Assembly (NCBI GenBank): GCA_030272155.1
Contig: CP126198.1
Location: 2,976,001 to 3,040,000 of the forward strand
Reading direction: 5' to 3'
Length of the DNA: 64,000 nucleotides
From: Tetradesmus obliquus
Lineage: Eukaryota; Chlorophyta; Chlorophyceae; Sphaeropleales; Scenedesmaceae
Below the pieces are notes generated by a model, which saw nothing but the letters and a program-made list of their open reading frames with translations, did not search any database and had not been told where the DNA came from. The translations under genes were made by a program, and so were the position numbers. The first letter of the stretch is position 1. The number at the start of each line of letters is the position of its first letter. Of the stretch, positions 14,201-28,200 are shown piece after piece.

Positions 14201-15033
14201 TCTGTATATTGCCACCCTGCAGGAGGCGCTGCTGGTGCAGAAGCTGTTCCGGCTGGTGTTCCTGGGCCTCACCCTGGCTGATGGCGAGGCGCTGCTGCTG
14301 CCCACGCTGGTGTCCCTGGTGGGCAAGTGCCTGACAGCAGCGCAGCAGCAGCGCGACCCGCTGGCCTACCTGCAGCTGCTGCGCATACTGTTCAAGCACT
14401 GCCACGCGAGCAGGTGCGTGGGGTTGAGGGATGTTAGGTGGTGATGATCGATGCTTGTTGGGCGGTAGCAGACGGCATGCGGTATGTGCGGAAGATGCGG
14501 CTGCAGCTGCTGCGCATCCTGTTCAAGCACTGCCACGCAAGCAGGTGCGTAGGGTTAGGTTTGTTAGGTGGTGATGTTCAATGCTTGTTGGGCGGTAGCA
14601 GACGGCATGCGGTATGTGCGGAAGATGCGGCTGCAGCTGCTGCGCATCCTGTTCAAGCACTGCCACGCAAGCAGGTGAGGCAGGTGGCCATGGGTTTAGG
14701 GACTTTGTTGGTGATGGGTGAAGGACTTTGTTAAAATCTGGGCAGGCGATGGGTGCGCTTGCGGCTGCAGCTGCTGCGCATCCTGTTCAAGCACTGCCAC
14801 GCGAGCAGGTGCGTGCTTTGATGTTGTGGTGTGAGACAGGCCTTTCTGGGCTGCGGGGACTGCTTCAAGACTGGGTTATCTGGGGTTATTTGGGGCCTGG
14901 GGCGATGGCAAGAGATGACGGTTGCATTAATGGCTGCAGAAATAAGCCCACTGCTGAACGCGCCATGCAAGTAGTTTCGGAAGATCTCACCTGGTTGTGT
15001 GGCGCACAGCGGCATGTATACACTGCGCCTCAA

Positions 15034-15079
<46 letters not shown>

Positions 15080-15234
15080 AGAGAGCCGCTGCAGGCGCTG
15101 TACCACGAGCTGGCGCCGCAGCTGTCGGGGGCGCTGCACACGCTGCTGGCCATACTGGAGGGGCCCAACTGCACCGAGGTGCGGCGCTGTGCATGGATGC
15201 TTGTACTTGTTTTTGTGGTGTTGACCTACACTGC

Positions 15235-15268
<34 letters not shown>

Positions 15269-18200
15269 GCCGCCTGTATCCACTGTTTCCCCACCCGCAG
15301 CAAGCACCTGCTGGTGCAGCTGTGCCTGCTGCGGCTGCTGCTAACACTGCTGCTGACACTGCTGCTGCCGCCTGTCTTGTATCCACTGTTCAATCCCGCG
15401 GCAGCTCAAGTACCTGCTGGTGGAGCTGTGCCTGCTGCTGTGTAGCTAACTCTGCTGCTGCTGCTGCTGCTGCTGCTCAACTGCCGCCTGCTGTCCCTAC
15501 TCGCAGCAGCTCAAGTACCTGCTGGTAGAGCTGTGCCTGCTGCTGCCTGCCGCGCTGCGGGTGCTGGTGGAGCTGGTGCTGCTGCCAAGGCTGGTCAAGC
15601 CGCTGGCTCTGGCTCTGCGGGGGCCTGATGAGCTGGTGGCACTGGGGCTCAGGACCTTTGAGGTGCGGTATAGTGTTGAGGGTCTGGGTTTTTGGGGTTT
15701 CAAAGGTTGGAGGCTGTGGTTAGGGCTTTAGGGCAGGGTTGGCGCTGTGTGGGCCTGATGAGCTGCTGGCACTGGGGCTCAGGACATTTGAGGTGAGGTT
15801 TACACACAGCAGCAGCAGAAGCAGCAGCAATTGACAGGCTCAGTGCTAGGCAGCCAGTAACGCCTGCCAGCGCCTTGCCTGCTGCATCTCTCGCCTGCTC
15901 AGGTGGCTAGTCCCCAGCTTCTGGTTTCCTGTCTTCGACCCCAATACGCTGCCTCGCTCCGGCTGCCACTCCCGCCGTGTGCCAAACCTCTGATGTTGCC
16001 CTCACTTGTTATGTCAAATAACAGGTGTGGGTGGACAGCCTGAACCCCGAGTACCTGGAGAATGCTCTGGCTGATGTGGTTGGTGACATCATGGGCGCGC
16101 TGTGGGCGCTGCTGCGGCCCAGCCAGCCGCTGCGCAGCCACGCCATGGCAGCCATGCAGCTGCTTGGGAAGCTGGGTGAGTGCTTGAGTGTTTTGTTGCT
16201 TTTTGTTTACGGATCTCACAGTTTGACATGATGTGTGTGCATAAACAGTGTCGTTGTGGGTGGACCAGCCAACCGATGCGCAGCCACGGCATGGCAGCAA
16301 TGCAGTTACTCGGCAAGCTGGGTGAGCGTTAGAGTGTTACTTTGCGACATATCTGCAATATGCATAAACTTTGAGTATCGGCTCTGTGCCTGTAGACTGC
16401 TGTTGTGGGTGGACCAGCCAGCCGATGCGACGCCACGCCATGGCAGCAATGCAGCTGCTTGGGAAGCTGGGTGAGCGTTGAAAAGCAATTTTCAATTTGC
16501 ACCTACAATCTGCATCAACAAGAGTCGGCTGCCACGCGAGCTCTTGTCGCGGCTTTGTATGTAGCCAGCTGCGGCGCGTCGTGATTTTAGTGGCAGCTGC
16601 TGCGTGGGTGTCTGCTGCCAGGCTGCTCCCAGCTGGTCTGCTGGACTCACACCACCTAACATGGCACATACCACAAACTCCAGTACAGGTCACGAAAGTC
16701 AGCTGGCTTGTACCACTGTACGCTCGTCCTACCGCAAGCGGGCGCAACCGCAAGTTCCTGGCGCACCCCGGCCCACACCCAACACGTAGCTCGACATACA
16801 CGAGTGCTTTGCCTCCTTGCATTCCACTTTTTACATCCGCAGGCGGGCGCAACCGCAAGTTCCTGGCGCACCCCGGCCCCCTCGACTACAAGGACAACTT
16901 CGAGCACACACAACATTCCACAGACCCAACATGGAGCTTACAACCACTGAACTGACTGCGTTGCCGCCTTTTACCCCTTTTCGTCCGCAGGCGGGCGCAA
17001 CCGCAAGTTCCTGGCTCACCCCGGCCCCCTTGACTACAAGGACAACCCAGAGCACGGCCTGCGCCTCATCCTCACCTTCAGGCCCAACACCAGCTTCCTG
17101 GTGCCCCTGGACAGGTGCGGTTTTGTTGGTTTTGGGGTGGAAAAACAGTAGACCCTGTGGTTGTACAGTCTGTGGTTTTAAACCCTTGAACCTGAACCTG
17201 CAAGCCTGCGCCTCATACTGACCTTCAGGCCCAACACCAGCTTCCTGATGCCGCTGGACAGGTGCGGGGCTGTGGTTTTGTTTCCGGATGTAAACCCTGT
17301 GGTTGTGTAATGCTGCGGTTCAAGACCCTCAGCCGCCAAATTCAAAAAGCTGCGCCTCATACTGGGCGTGAGGCCCAACACCAGCTCCTTGGTGCTAGAC
17401 AGGTGCGGCTTCGCTTTTGTTTGCCGCGCAGGCGTGTTTGCGCTGGCCAAGCACGGGCCCACCCCTGCAGGCGGCTGTAGCTGACACATCTGCGCTGCTG
17501 CTGCTGCTGCTGCTGCTGCTGTGTCGTCCCCAGGTGTGTGGCGCTGGCCAAGCACGGGCTCACCCCTGCAGGCCCCGGCCAGGCTGGCCCAAGCGGGCTG
17601 AGGGGCGCCGCCAACACCCCAGAGATGGACAAGTACTACAGGGGGCAGGTGTGTGCACTTTGGTATCAAACCCATCTCAAGCAAGTGTAGACATCACAGC
17701 AGCCTGGTGTCCCTGTTATGCTGGTGGTTCTGGTAATACAGACTATCATGGTTTTCAGGGCAGCTGGTGACATCCTCAGCGCGGCTTGTCTGCCTTGGCG
17801 CTGCAGCTCAGGCGCTGCAAAACGCTCAGCCGTTGACTGTACAGCAGCCTCCCTACCAGCACTTGTCCCACGCACAGCTTGCACCTATGACACCCTTGCC
17901 TCTTGCTCTGTGACTCTTTGTGTTTGGCTCGCAACTCACTCACATTGAACACAATGTGTTTTGGCCGCATGTTTTTCGGTTGAGCAGGCGCTGCAGTTCA
18001 TCCAGGTGTGCCTGGCTGCCGTGCTCAACCTGAGGGCCCCCGAGGACGCTCACAACGCGCCAGAGGACTGCAGGTGGGTTGGCAAGGAGGAGTGGCATTA
18101 TTGAAGCAGCGGCAGCACCGCACAAACTGCACATGAATGCAGCGGCAGCAGAAGGCGCACCATAGTACTGTGCAAGAGTTGACGCTTTCCAAGCTATGCG

Positions 18201-19954
18201 CAGCAACCACCATTCACCCGCTGCTGCTGCTGCTGCTGCTGCAGGGGCACTGCCTTTGAAAAGCTTGCCACAGTGCTGCTGGAGGGGCAGCACCCGCCAA
18301 TGGTCAAACCCGTACCATCACGCGTGGAGCTGGGTGTGAAAACCAAAACACAGCTGGTGGCAGAGCGCTCAGTGCTCACAAGCTTGCTGACAGCAGTAAT
18401 CTCCGCAGCAGGTGATGATTTGCTTGCAGATCAGGCAGTACCCTTCTGCCGAAGCATCTGCAGGCATTACGCGATGCTGTTTGCTGCGGGGGCGACGGCG
18501 CCGCCCCCCGCGCCGCTGATGTCGCGCGCAACAGGCCAGCAGCAGCAGCAGCAGCCGGCGCCGGCTGCAGCCCAGCAGCAGCAGCAACAGCAAGCTGGCG
18601 AGGGTGCAGCGCCAGCAGCAGCAGCTGCCAGCGGCAGCGAGACTGCTGCAGCCGCCGCCGCACCAGCAGCAGCGGCTGGCGCAGAGGCAACTCCACCTTC
18701 TGCCGCCCCCCAGCAGCAGCAGCAGCAGCCGTGTTCTACTATGCCTCAGGGCTTAGCAGAGCTGGATGTGCACTTGCTGCTGGATGCCCTCATCGAGGTT
18801 TTGTGTGATCCAAACCCTAGCAAGGCCCGTGCAGCAGTCGACTCGCTGTCTGTGTTTGTCGGCACGCTGCTGAAGCTGACAGCTGCGCGTAAGGAGTTCC
18901 GGGAGATGAAGGCAGCAGCAGCAGCGGACGCAGGTCCCTTTGGCGCAGCAGCAGCAGGCAGCGACGAAGCAGCAGCAGCAGCAGCTGATGCTGATGGCAG
19001 CAAGGGTGAGAAAGCTGCAGAGGAAGCAGATGGCGAGGCAGCAGCAGCAGCAGCAGCAGCACCAGCAGCCTCTGGTGCTGCTGCTGGCAGCGAGGCAGCA
19101 GCAGCAAGCAGCGGGCTCGCCCCCTCAGCTTCCGGCATCTCTGGCGGCGGCCGCCTCTCCTCCTCTGCTGAAGCTGCTGCTGCCGGCGCCAGCAGCAGCA
19201 GCAGCCTGGCACCGGCACTGCAGCATGATCTGCCTGCTGTGCTTGATGATCTGCTGCCTCGAGTACTGCACTGCTGCTGGGATGATTCCTGGCCAGCACG
19301 GCTCGGCGGAATGGCAGCACTCAAGCTGCTGCTGCACAAGCTGCCGGCAGCGTATCTGCGCTGCTACGGGCCGCAGCTGCTGCGTGCGCTGCTGGCGGTG
19401 GTGCGCTGGCTGCCGGATCACAGCACGGTTGAATTTGAGGAGGCGCAGCAGACGCTTGCACAGCTGCTGGCAAAATGTTACAGTGCGGATCAAGTGCCGG
19501 CAGAGCTGCTTGCAGCAGCAGAGGCAGAGGATGCGAGGGAGAGGCAGCGGGCTGAGCAGGAACTGAAGGAAAGTGAGGCCGCAGATGCAGCGGCAGCGGC
19601 GGCTGCAGCTGCGGAGGGGAGCGAGGCAGCTGCTGCTAAGAAGGCAGATGGCGACAAAGCAGCTGCAGCTGATGGAGATGCGTCCGCAGCTGCAGATGTG
19701 AAGATGGAGGACGCTTCCGCAGCAGCAGATGGCAGTGCTGCTCCTGCTGCTGCTGCTGCTGTCTCGCCAGCTGGCAGCAAGCCAGATCAGCCAGCTGGCA
19801 GCGAGCAGCAGCAGCAGCAGCCGGCCAAAGACAGGGAGCGCAGTGCAAGCGTGCTGGACCTTTCAGAGGGGCCTCCTCAGCAGCAGCAGCAGCAGCAGCG
19901 GCAGCAGGGAAAGGAGGGTGGCGATGCTATGGATGTTGATGTGAAGCAGGAGGG

Positions 19955-19985
<31 letters not shown>

Positions 19986-20647
19986 GACAAGAATGGCAAG
20001 GATGCTCAGGAGACTGCAGCAGCAGACAAGCCAGCAGCAGGTGCTGCTGGCGCAGCAGTGAAGCAGGAAGCTGACGAAGACAAGCCTCCTGCTGCTGCTG
20101 CTGCTGCTGCTGGGCCAGATGCAGCAGAGCAGCAGAAGGACAAGAGTGTGGCTGCTGGCAGCGAGCAGCAGCAGAAGGCTGAGGCTGACAAGGCAGCAGC
20201 AGCAGCAGCCAAGGAGAAGGAGGAGGCAAAGCGCCCCCAGAGGCCTGCTGTGTCAAATGTTGCTGCAGGTGGGGAGTGGCTGTGGTTTAATACGCACCTG
20301 TGCGCTGCATTTGCATGTCTGGGCGCTGCAGCGCGTGCAAACAGTGCCCCCCTAAACCTCGTACTGGTCGCCTGCTACAGCTGTCCATCGGCTGTGCCTC
20401 TCTGAGACCAGAGATCAGTAGCCTGCCTCTTTTGAAGGCTCACGTGCGCCTGCTCTGTTGGCCAGCCTGCCCCACGCCACGCTGCTGCCGTGTCGAGTTT
20501 TGTCCTGTCATGCGCTGCCGCTGCTGCTTCTGCTGCTGCTGCTGCAGCGCGTGCCAAGTGGACTCAGGAAGCGGCTCATTATGCCGATGATGCCCCCACA
20601 AACTAGGCACATGGGTGCTGCCGCTGGTTTCACCTCAATTCGACATG

Positions 20648-20680
<33 letters not shown>

Positions 20681-21379
20681 CACTCCTGCTGCTGCTGCTG
20701 CAGCGCGTGCCAAGTGGGCCCAGGAGGCCGCGGAAGTGCTGCTGGGCGTGGTGCTCAACCCCAACAACAGCCAGCGCAGCAGGCAGGCAGCCATTGGCGG
20801 CATGACCCTGCTGAGTCAGCAGCTGGATGTGGCGGTCAGTGTGTGGCTGGCGCCGGTGCTTGCGGCGATGTCGCCGCCGCTGATGTCGCGCCGCATCATC
20901 CCTGTGCGGGTGAGTTGGTTTCGTTGCTTGTTTCGTGTGCTTTGTAGCGTTTGGTGTGGGGTGTCCCTAGCCTCGCTGCAGCTGCTATCAGGCGTTGATG
21001 GCAGGGATTGAATGCATTCGATCACACTGGAACCCATGCACACACAACTTATGAAGCCACGCGGCAGCAGATCTTCGATGCGCGCGAGCGGCAAAAGAGA
21101 GAAAATTGTCAGTGCTGCCATCCGCGCCTCTCAGCGCGTGCCAGACCGCCATTGGCTTGCCGGATGCTGCCGCTGCTCCCTCCCCACACACCACCCTCAC
21201 ACCTCTACACCACCCAGAGTGTGCAGATGGTCATGGGCCAAGTATCTGCGCTGACCTGGGTGCTCAGTGTGGATTCAAGCTTGCTGCCGGGCGGCGCTGA
21301 AGTCCTGTCACCAGCAGAAAAAAAGGCCTTTGCACGTGTTTCTCTCGCATGTGCTAGACCACATCATTATTCACGCTTC

Positions 21380-21412
<33 letters not shown>

Positions 21413-23505
21413 ACTCCACACACACCACCCCTTGCAGAGCGTGCAAACCGTGATGGGCCAAGTTTCTGCGCTGACTTGGGTGCTCAGCGTGGACCCTAGC
21501 CTACTGCCAGGCGGCCCTGAGGTCCTGTCTGTGGCCAAAGAGGCCTTTGCACTGGCAGACAAAGAAGAGGCGCTGCTGCTGCAGCGGCTGCCGGGACGGA
21601 ACTTGAGCCTGGAGGTGCTGACGGCGCTGCGCGTGGCGTGCATTGACCTGCTGAACGTGATGATGGCGTGGGAGCCATTCCGCACGTACCCAGAGCCGGT
21701 GAGCGGGACAGGTTGAGGTTGTTGTGTGCTGGTTCAGCCTGTTTCGTTTGCCTTGGGTCAGTAGGACGGAACGTGCAGGCACCAATGCGCTGAATGTGAT
21801 GATGGCCTGGGAGCCGTTCAGGACGTACCCAGAGCCGGTGAGCGGGACAGGGGGCCTTCTGGACCAGCATTGCTTGCAGGTGAACGGTTGTGCATTTACA
21901 ATGCCTAATTCTGTCATATTACAGGGGCAGGACACAGAAGGGTCGGGACAACAACCTCCACTTGTATGCTGTTGTAGCCTCTTCCTTCTGCCTTGGGTCA
22001 GTGAGATGAGGGCAGGCGTGCATCGACTTGCTGCTGAATGTGGTGCTAGCGAGCCGTTCAGGATCCACTGAGACAGTGCACAGGACGGGGATTGAGACGG
22101 GGACATGTGAGGTTGGGGACAGAGGGCATGAACCCTGGGTGGGAACAGACTGGTTGGGGCTGTTGTGTGCTTGCTTGGCTTGTTGAGCCTTGTGCCAGTG
22201 GGGTGGAGGGCAGACGTGCTTCAACTGGTGTGCATGGCTTACACCTCATTGCATCTCCTCCCTCGACCCCTCATGTTGTGATTGCCACCAGGCTCAAGGC
22301 GCCGATGTTTACGGGACAACCTGTGCATGCCGATGTTACTGGACAACCTCTTAAAACTGTCACCAGGCTGACACGCTGCATGACAAGATGTTCCGCGCCC
22401 TTCGTCTCTTCACACCCCCCCTTGGCCTCACACAGCTCCCGCACTTCTCTCCTGCAGGCCAAGGCGCTACCTGCGGTGAATTCACCGCCGCTTGACCTCT
22501 GGCACTGTGTCTCGCACCCCATTTCGTCACCTCACGCACTTCCTTTCTGTCTGATCCTCTGTCTAAACCCCAGGCCGAGGCGCTGCGCGACGAGATCACC
22601 GCGATGATGTTCCGCGCGCTCGTGTCCGACACGCCTGCCATCCACGCTGCTGCGCGCCGGGCCCTGGAGCGCCTGATGAGCCTGGCCAAGATCCCCAAGC
22701 ACCTGCTGCAGAACAGCCTGCGGCCCATCCTGCAGAACCTCGGGGACTACCGGAGGCTCACGCTGCGGCTGCTGCACGGCCTGGGGCGCCTGCTGGAGCT
22801 GCTCAGCGACTGGTGCGTCGGCAAATCCACTGCAAGCTGTTTGTGTCAGCCTTGTGATTTTGTGTCTTTGTGGTGTTGCTGCTGCACGGCCTGGGGCTGC
22901 TGCTGGAGCTGCTCAGCGATTGGTGCGTTGGTGTTGTGGCGGGTTAGCGGCGTGCTGTTTGGCTCTGTTTGCTGCAGTGGCGGCTCACGCTGCGGCGGCT
23001 GCTGCACGGCCTGGGGCGGCTGCTAGAGCTGCTCAGCGACTGGTGCGTTAGTGTTTTTTACTGGGCTGTTGGCATGCTTTTTGTTGTGATTCAGTGCTTT
23101 GAGGTGTTGCTGCTGCACGGCCTGGGGCGCCTGCTGGAGCTGCTCAGCGACTGGTGCGTTAGTGTTGTGGCGGGTTGGTGGCGTGCTGTTTGGCTCTGTT
23201 TTCTGCAGTGGCTGCTGCGGCGGCGGCGGCTGCACGGCCTGGGGCGGCTGCTGGAGCTGCTGAGCGACTGCTGCGTGTGCGTGGCTTGTTGTGTGCGTGC
23301 ACCCGCTGCGGCTGCTGCACAGCTTGACATGCCTGCTGAGCTGCTCAGTGAATGGTGCGCTGGAATCTTGGGCGGATGAGGCTGCCTGCTGCTGCACGCA
23401 GCGGGCTGCATGTGGACACGGCCAGGGCGTGAGTTCCCAAGGGCGCTGCGCGGCTGGTGTGTTGCGCTGTTGCTGGCTTGCTGGGTGACCCAATACGCTC
23501 GCGCA

Positions 23506-23545
<40 letters not shown>

Positions 23546-24713
23546 TTCAACCTCACGCTGGGTGAGCGGCTCATTGAGCACCTCAAGAACTGGCTGGACC
23601 CTGACACGCTGCTGCAGGCGGGTCCCTTCCAGTGGAAGTCAGGTGCGTGAAGTTCACGTTGAAGTTCACACTGGTACCTTTGTTCTTGGTGAAATTCACG
23701 GTGAACCGCAGCTGGAAACTCGAGAGCTGTGAAGTTCAGCCTGATCTGGTGTACGTCGCGTGCAAAGTCCAGGGATGCGTACAGCACGCATCTCACAGTA
23801 GCGCCTGCCGCTTTGCATGATGCAAAACTCATCCTAGCTGCGCTGCTGCTGGACCCCAATGCAATGATCCCCTTACGTAATCATGCAGGCGAGGAGGTAG
23901 CCATTGCGGCAGCAGTGCTGGACCTCTTCTGGCGCCTGCCCAAAACAGCCGTCAAGTTTCTGGAAACGCAGCACCCGCCTGCGCTCCCTGCACTCCCCGG
24001 AGGCACGCCCCCTCTCACTGCTGCTGCACCGGGCGCCGCATCAGCAGCAGCACCGGCCACTTCAGCAGGTGCAGCCGGAGCTGTAGCAGGCACAGCAGCA
24101 GCAGCCGGCGGCAGCAGCAGCAGTGCGCCGCTGGGTCTGGTGGTGCTGACAATTCAGTTGGAGGAGCGGCTGTCCCGCATGCCTGCTGCCAGCAGCCCGC
24201 TGCCGCGCATTTTGACCAGCGAGTACCGGCAGCCGCTGCTCAAGTTCCTGGACAAGTGAGGACTCGGGGTTTGCCTAGTTTTGTGTGTTTGTATTTAGTT
24301 TTGAACACGCAGAAGTGTGCCTGCTGCAACGCATTTTGACCAGCGAGTACGGACAACTGCTGCTCAAGTTCCTGGGCAAGTGAGGGCTTGGCTGGTTTTG
24401 TGTGTTAGGTTTGTGTTTGAGAATATGGAAGTGCTGAACATGAACCAATGGCAGCCTGCCGTGCCCTACACCTTCCACCCCTGCACAAAGAGTTTGAAGC
24501 TTCCACTCACACATGCGCCATAATGTTACTTTCCTGTTACATCCAGGTACCCCCAAGAAGGCGTGGCGTATTTCCTGGAGCCGGGCCGCATCACCAACCC
24601 CTCCTACTTCAACACCTTCACAGCGCTGCTGGGCATGCCCCAGGCAGGCCCGCTGAGGGCACAGCTGGCCTCCTGCGAAGACAAGCTGCTGTCTCTGCTG
24701 GGGCAGAGCCCCA

Positions 24714-24745
<32 letters not shown>

Positions 24746-25257
24746 GGCCAGCCGGCGGCTGCAGAGCCAGCTGCTGCTGGTGGTGGTGGTGGCGCGGCTG
24801 ATGCGGGCAAGGAGCAGCAGCAGCAGCAGCAGCAGCAAGGGGCAGACAAGGATGAGGCAAAGCAAGAGCCAGGTGAGAGCAGCGGCAACTGCGCAGGTTT
24901 GAGCCTTTGTTGAGCAAGCATTGTTTGCTTTTAGAGCAGCAGCAGCAGCAGCAGCAGCAGCGGGTGTGCTGGAAGCTCACCAGTGCAGGCTGGAGCTGTG
25001 CAATCTTGAGGGACACAGGCTGTGCACATCGACAAACATGTCTAGCAGGGAGCTGGGACCTGCAGGTTGTTGCCTGCCTGCGTGCCTGCTTGCTTGCTTG
25101 CTTGAACTGCTGTCTGCAGACCTGCGGTCTTGCGCTCCTTTGTGACTTCGCTCAATCACTTGCTTCCTGGCCCGTGCGCCCGCAGGTGCCCCTGCAGACG
25201 CAGCCACGGCCATCACGCCTGCACAGCCGCAACCGCAGCAGCCGCCTGCAGGCGCTG

Positions 25258-25289
<32 letters not shown>

Positions 25290-28200
25290 GCCACTGCCTG
25301 CCGTGCTGTGCAGCTGATTGAGCTGCTGGTGCGGCACCAGCCCGACTGGCTGCCTGCCTGCCCTGCCGTGTTCAATGCGCTGTGGCGGCAGTGGAACCTG
25401 GTGGGCTCACAGCAGGTGAGGGGCCAGGTCTGCTTGAAAAGGCAGTTTAGTAAAGCAAATTGATGTGGCAATCACTGCTGCTGCCGCTGCTTGCAACTTG
25501 TTGCAACAAACCAGTTGCATATCCTCACCGCCTGCTGTCAAGCCAACCGCAGCGGCGCTCGCGGGGCTGCTGCTGTCACTTGCAAACACACCGTCGCCCG
25601 GACCACTGCCTGCTTGTTTGTTGAACTGCATGAGTGCCTCACTGCCTGCCGTTCAATGCGCTGTGGCGGCAGTGGAACCTGGTGGGCTCACAGCAGGTGA
25701 GGGCGGGCGCGGCAACCGCAGAGCGTGTAGTTGCTGTTGCCACTGCTGCATGAGGCCGCCCTGTGTAGCAGTTTTCTGACCTAATATTGTGAAGCAGGCG
25801 CATGTGGGTGGGAGTCGTTGCTCCATTTGGCGCCACCTTTTTGTCACGCATTCATGGTCTGCTTCTGCCGCCAGCGTCCCATAGGTTCCGTATCCCTGCA
25901 CTCATCTCTTGTGGCACGCCATGCCCACCACAACGCCCAACACCCTGCTTGCTGCAACCGCCTCATGCTGTGCCTGCCCGTCTTTCTGAAACATAGCAGC
26001 CCATTGCGCTGCTGCCGTCGCTGCAGCTGCTGGACAGCCAGCTGGTTTAGTTTCAACACGCTATCCCCTCAATGCCTGCTGCCTCTGCTGTGCTGCGTTT
26101 CCCACCTGCAGCGCCCGTCACTAATAACACACAAGTTGCTGTTCTCTTACCTGCATTACGCCCTCGTTGCAAACATATTGCTGCCTGCTGCTTTCAACTG
26201 CAGCGGCCCATGGCGCTGCAGCCGTCGCTGCAGCACAACAGCAGCTGACACCCTGCCTAATGCTAACCACCAAACTCCAACCGCTTCACTGCCTGCCATG
26301 CCTTGTTCTTCACCTGCAGCGGCCCATGGCGCGCGGGGCGCTGCTGCCGTCGCCATAAAAACACCAGCAGCTGACGCCCTGCTCACTGTAACCTGACCCT
26401 AGCCGCCTCATTTCTGCCATGTCTTGTTCGTCACCCGTCGCGTCCCGTGGCGCGCGAGGCGCTGCTGCCGTCACTTTTAACACACAAAGCGCCGGTCCCT
26501 TATATGCTGTATGACCTTGTCATATTGCTGCCTGTTCCCCACCTGCAGCGGCCAATGGCGCGCGAGGCGCTGCTGCCGTCGCTGCAGCTGCTGGACAGCC
26601 TGCTTGTCCCAACACGCTATCGCCTCACTGCCTGCTGCCTGCTGTGCTGCTTTCCCAATCTGCAGCGCCCCATGGCGCGTGAGGCGCTGCTGCCGTCGCT
26701 GCAGCTGCTGGACAGCCTGCGCATCGCGCGCTGCATGCTGAGCTACCTGGCCGCACACCACGAGCAGGTGGAGCCGCTGCTGGACCTGTTCTCCGCGCTG
26801 GGGGTGAGTTGTTAGTTGTTGCTTACTATGTTATGTGACAGTCAGCTGTGGTGTTATTTTTGTGATTACTCGGGTGGTGGGCAGGTGGAGCCGCTGCTGG
26901 ACCTGTTCTCCGCGCTGGGGGTGAGTTGTTAGTTCTTATTCGGTTGTGTTATGTGATTGTTACGTTATGTTATGTTTTGTTTGTGATCGCCCGTGTGGTG
27001 AGCCGGTGGCGCCGCTGCTGGACCTCTCCTCCGCGCTGGGGGTGAGTTTATTGTAAAAGTGCATCATTGTTGTTTGTGTTCTACTACCTACGGAGTGAGC
27101 CACTGCTGGACCTGTTTTCCGCGCGGGGGTGTTTTGATTTTAGGAAAAAAAAAGTGCTTTGGAAGTATGAGTTATGTCATGCTTGTGATGTGCCGGGCAG
27201 CCAGCACGTGGAGCTGCTGCTCGACCTGCTTTGCGCGCTGCACCCTCCAGCACTGCACCAGCGTGGACATGAACCTCATCCCCACCAACCCTCTTTCCAA
27301 TTCCCTTTCCATTTCCACATCCACTCCCTGCCAATCAGTGGCTGGTGTGCCTGTGTTCTTGCCTGTCTTCCACCCCACAGCACTGCACCAGCATGGACAT
27401 GATTGTCCTAGAGTACAATTGTCCATTCACACCCCGCCTGCTTCTGCGGCTGATCTTTGTCTGTGTCACCTGCATCCCCTCAGCGCTGCATCAGCGTGCA
27501 TTTCTCCCTCTCTCTAGTACTGCATCATTTGACCGACTCTGGTGCGTGCTGCTGCTGCCGTCGCCGCTGTCTCTTCATTCCTCCTGCAGCACTGCACCAG
27601 TGTGGACATGAACCTCATCCCTGAGTACATCACAGGCACTGTGGCCAGCAGCTACAGCATCGCGCACCAGCGCCGGCTGCTGCTGGCGTGGGCGGGGCGC
27701 TTCAAGGCCTTCTGCCACGCGCTGCCGCAGATCAGCAAGGCTGCCATTGACGCGGGCACGCCCAACATCTTCACGGCAGGTGCGGCTGGGCTGGGTGGTG
27801 GGCTGGGTGGCGGGCTGGGTGGTGGGCGGGGTGGCTGGCTAGGTGATGACGGTGCCAGCGTCACACCCAACATCTGTACAGCAGGTGTGGCTGGGCTGGG
27901 TGCGGGCTGGGTGGCGGGCTGGGTGGTGGGCTGGGTGACGGGCTGGGGGTGGTGGGCTTGATGGCTGGCTAGGTGATGACGGTGCCAGCAACACACCAAA
28001 CATCTTTACAGCAGGCGCTGGCTGGCTGATTGAGTGGGCAGGTGACTGGATTTGTTGTCAGGTGGCTTGGGTAAAAGGGGTCTTTGAGTACTATGCTTTG
28101 TTGCTGGCCGGCTGGCTGGCTGGCTAGCTGGATTGGATGTATAGATGGGTGCCGCTGCCACTTGCCTCCACTGATGTTATTTGCTCGCCTGCTGCTTACC

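Larger units (their letters stand above)
6548..18073 (+). other. TRA1: TRA1 exons 1-17: N-terminal HEAT-repeat solenoid
   Basis: Exons: 6548-6647, 6989-7374, 8060-8180, 8823-9112, 9421-9693, 10932-11102, 11309-11413, 12119-12232, 12634-12917, 13204-13447, 14223-14413, 15082-15178, 15507-15662, 16025-16175, 16991-17114, 17534-17648, 17988-18073 (residues 1 to about 1002). This is the helical-repeat part that binds activators in the family. Recognisable landmarks are SLKMVSECPL, DDVLAEGVLLG with MEALRPL, EIVHHTRKSFSLEQL, EGKEFCEHFAEIFTVMDPRD and LLGKLGGRNRKFL. All match plant/human TRRAP in order. Confidence 0.9.
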
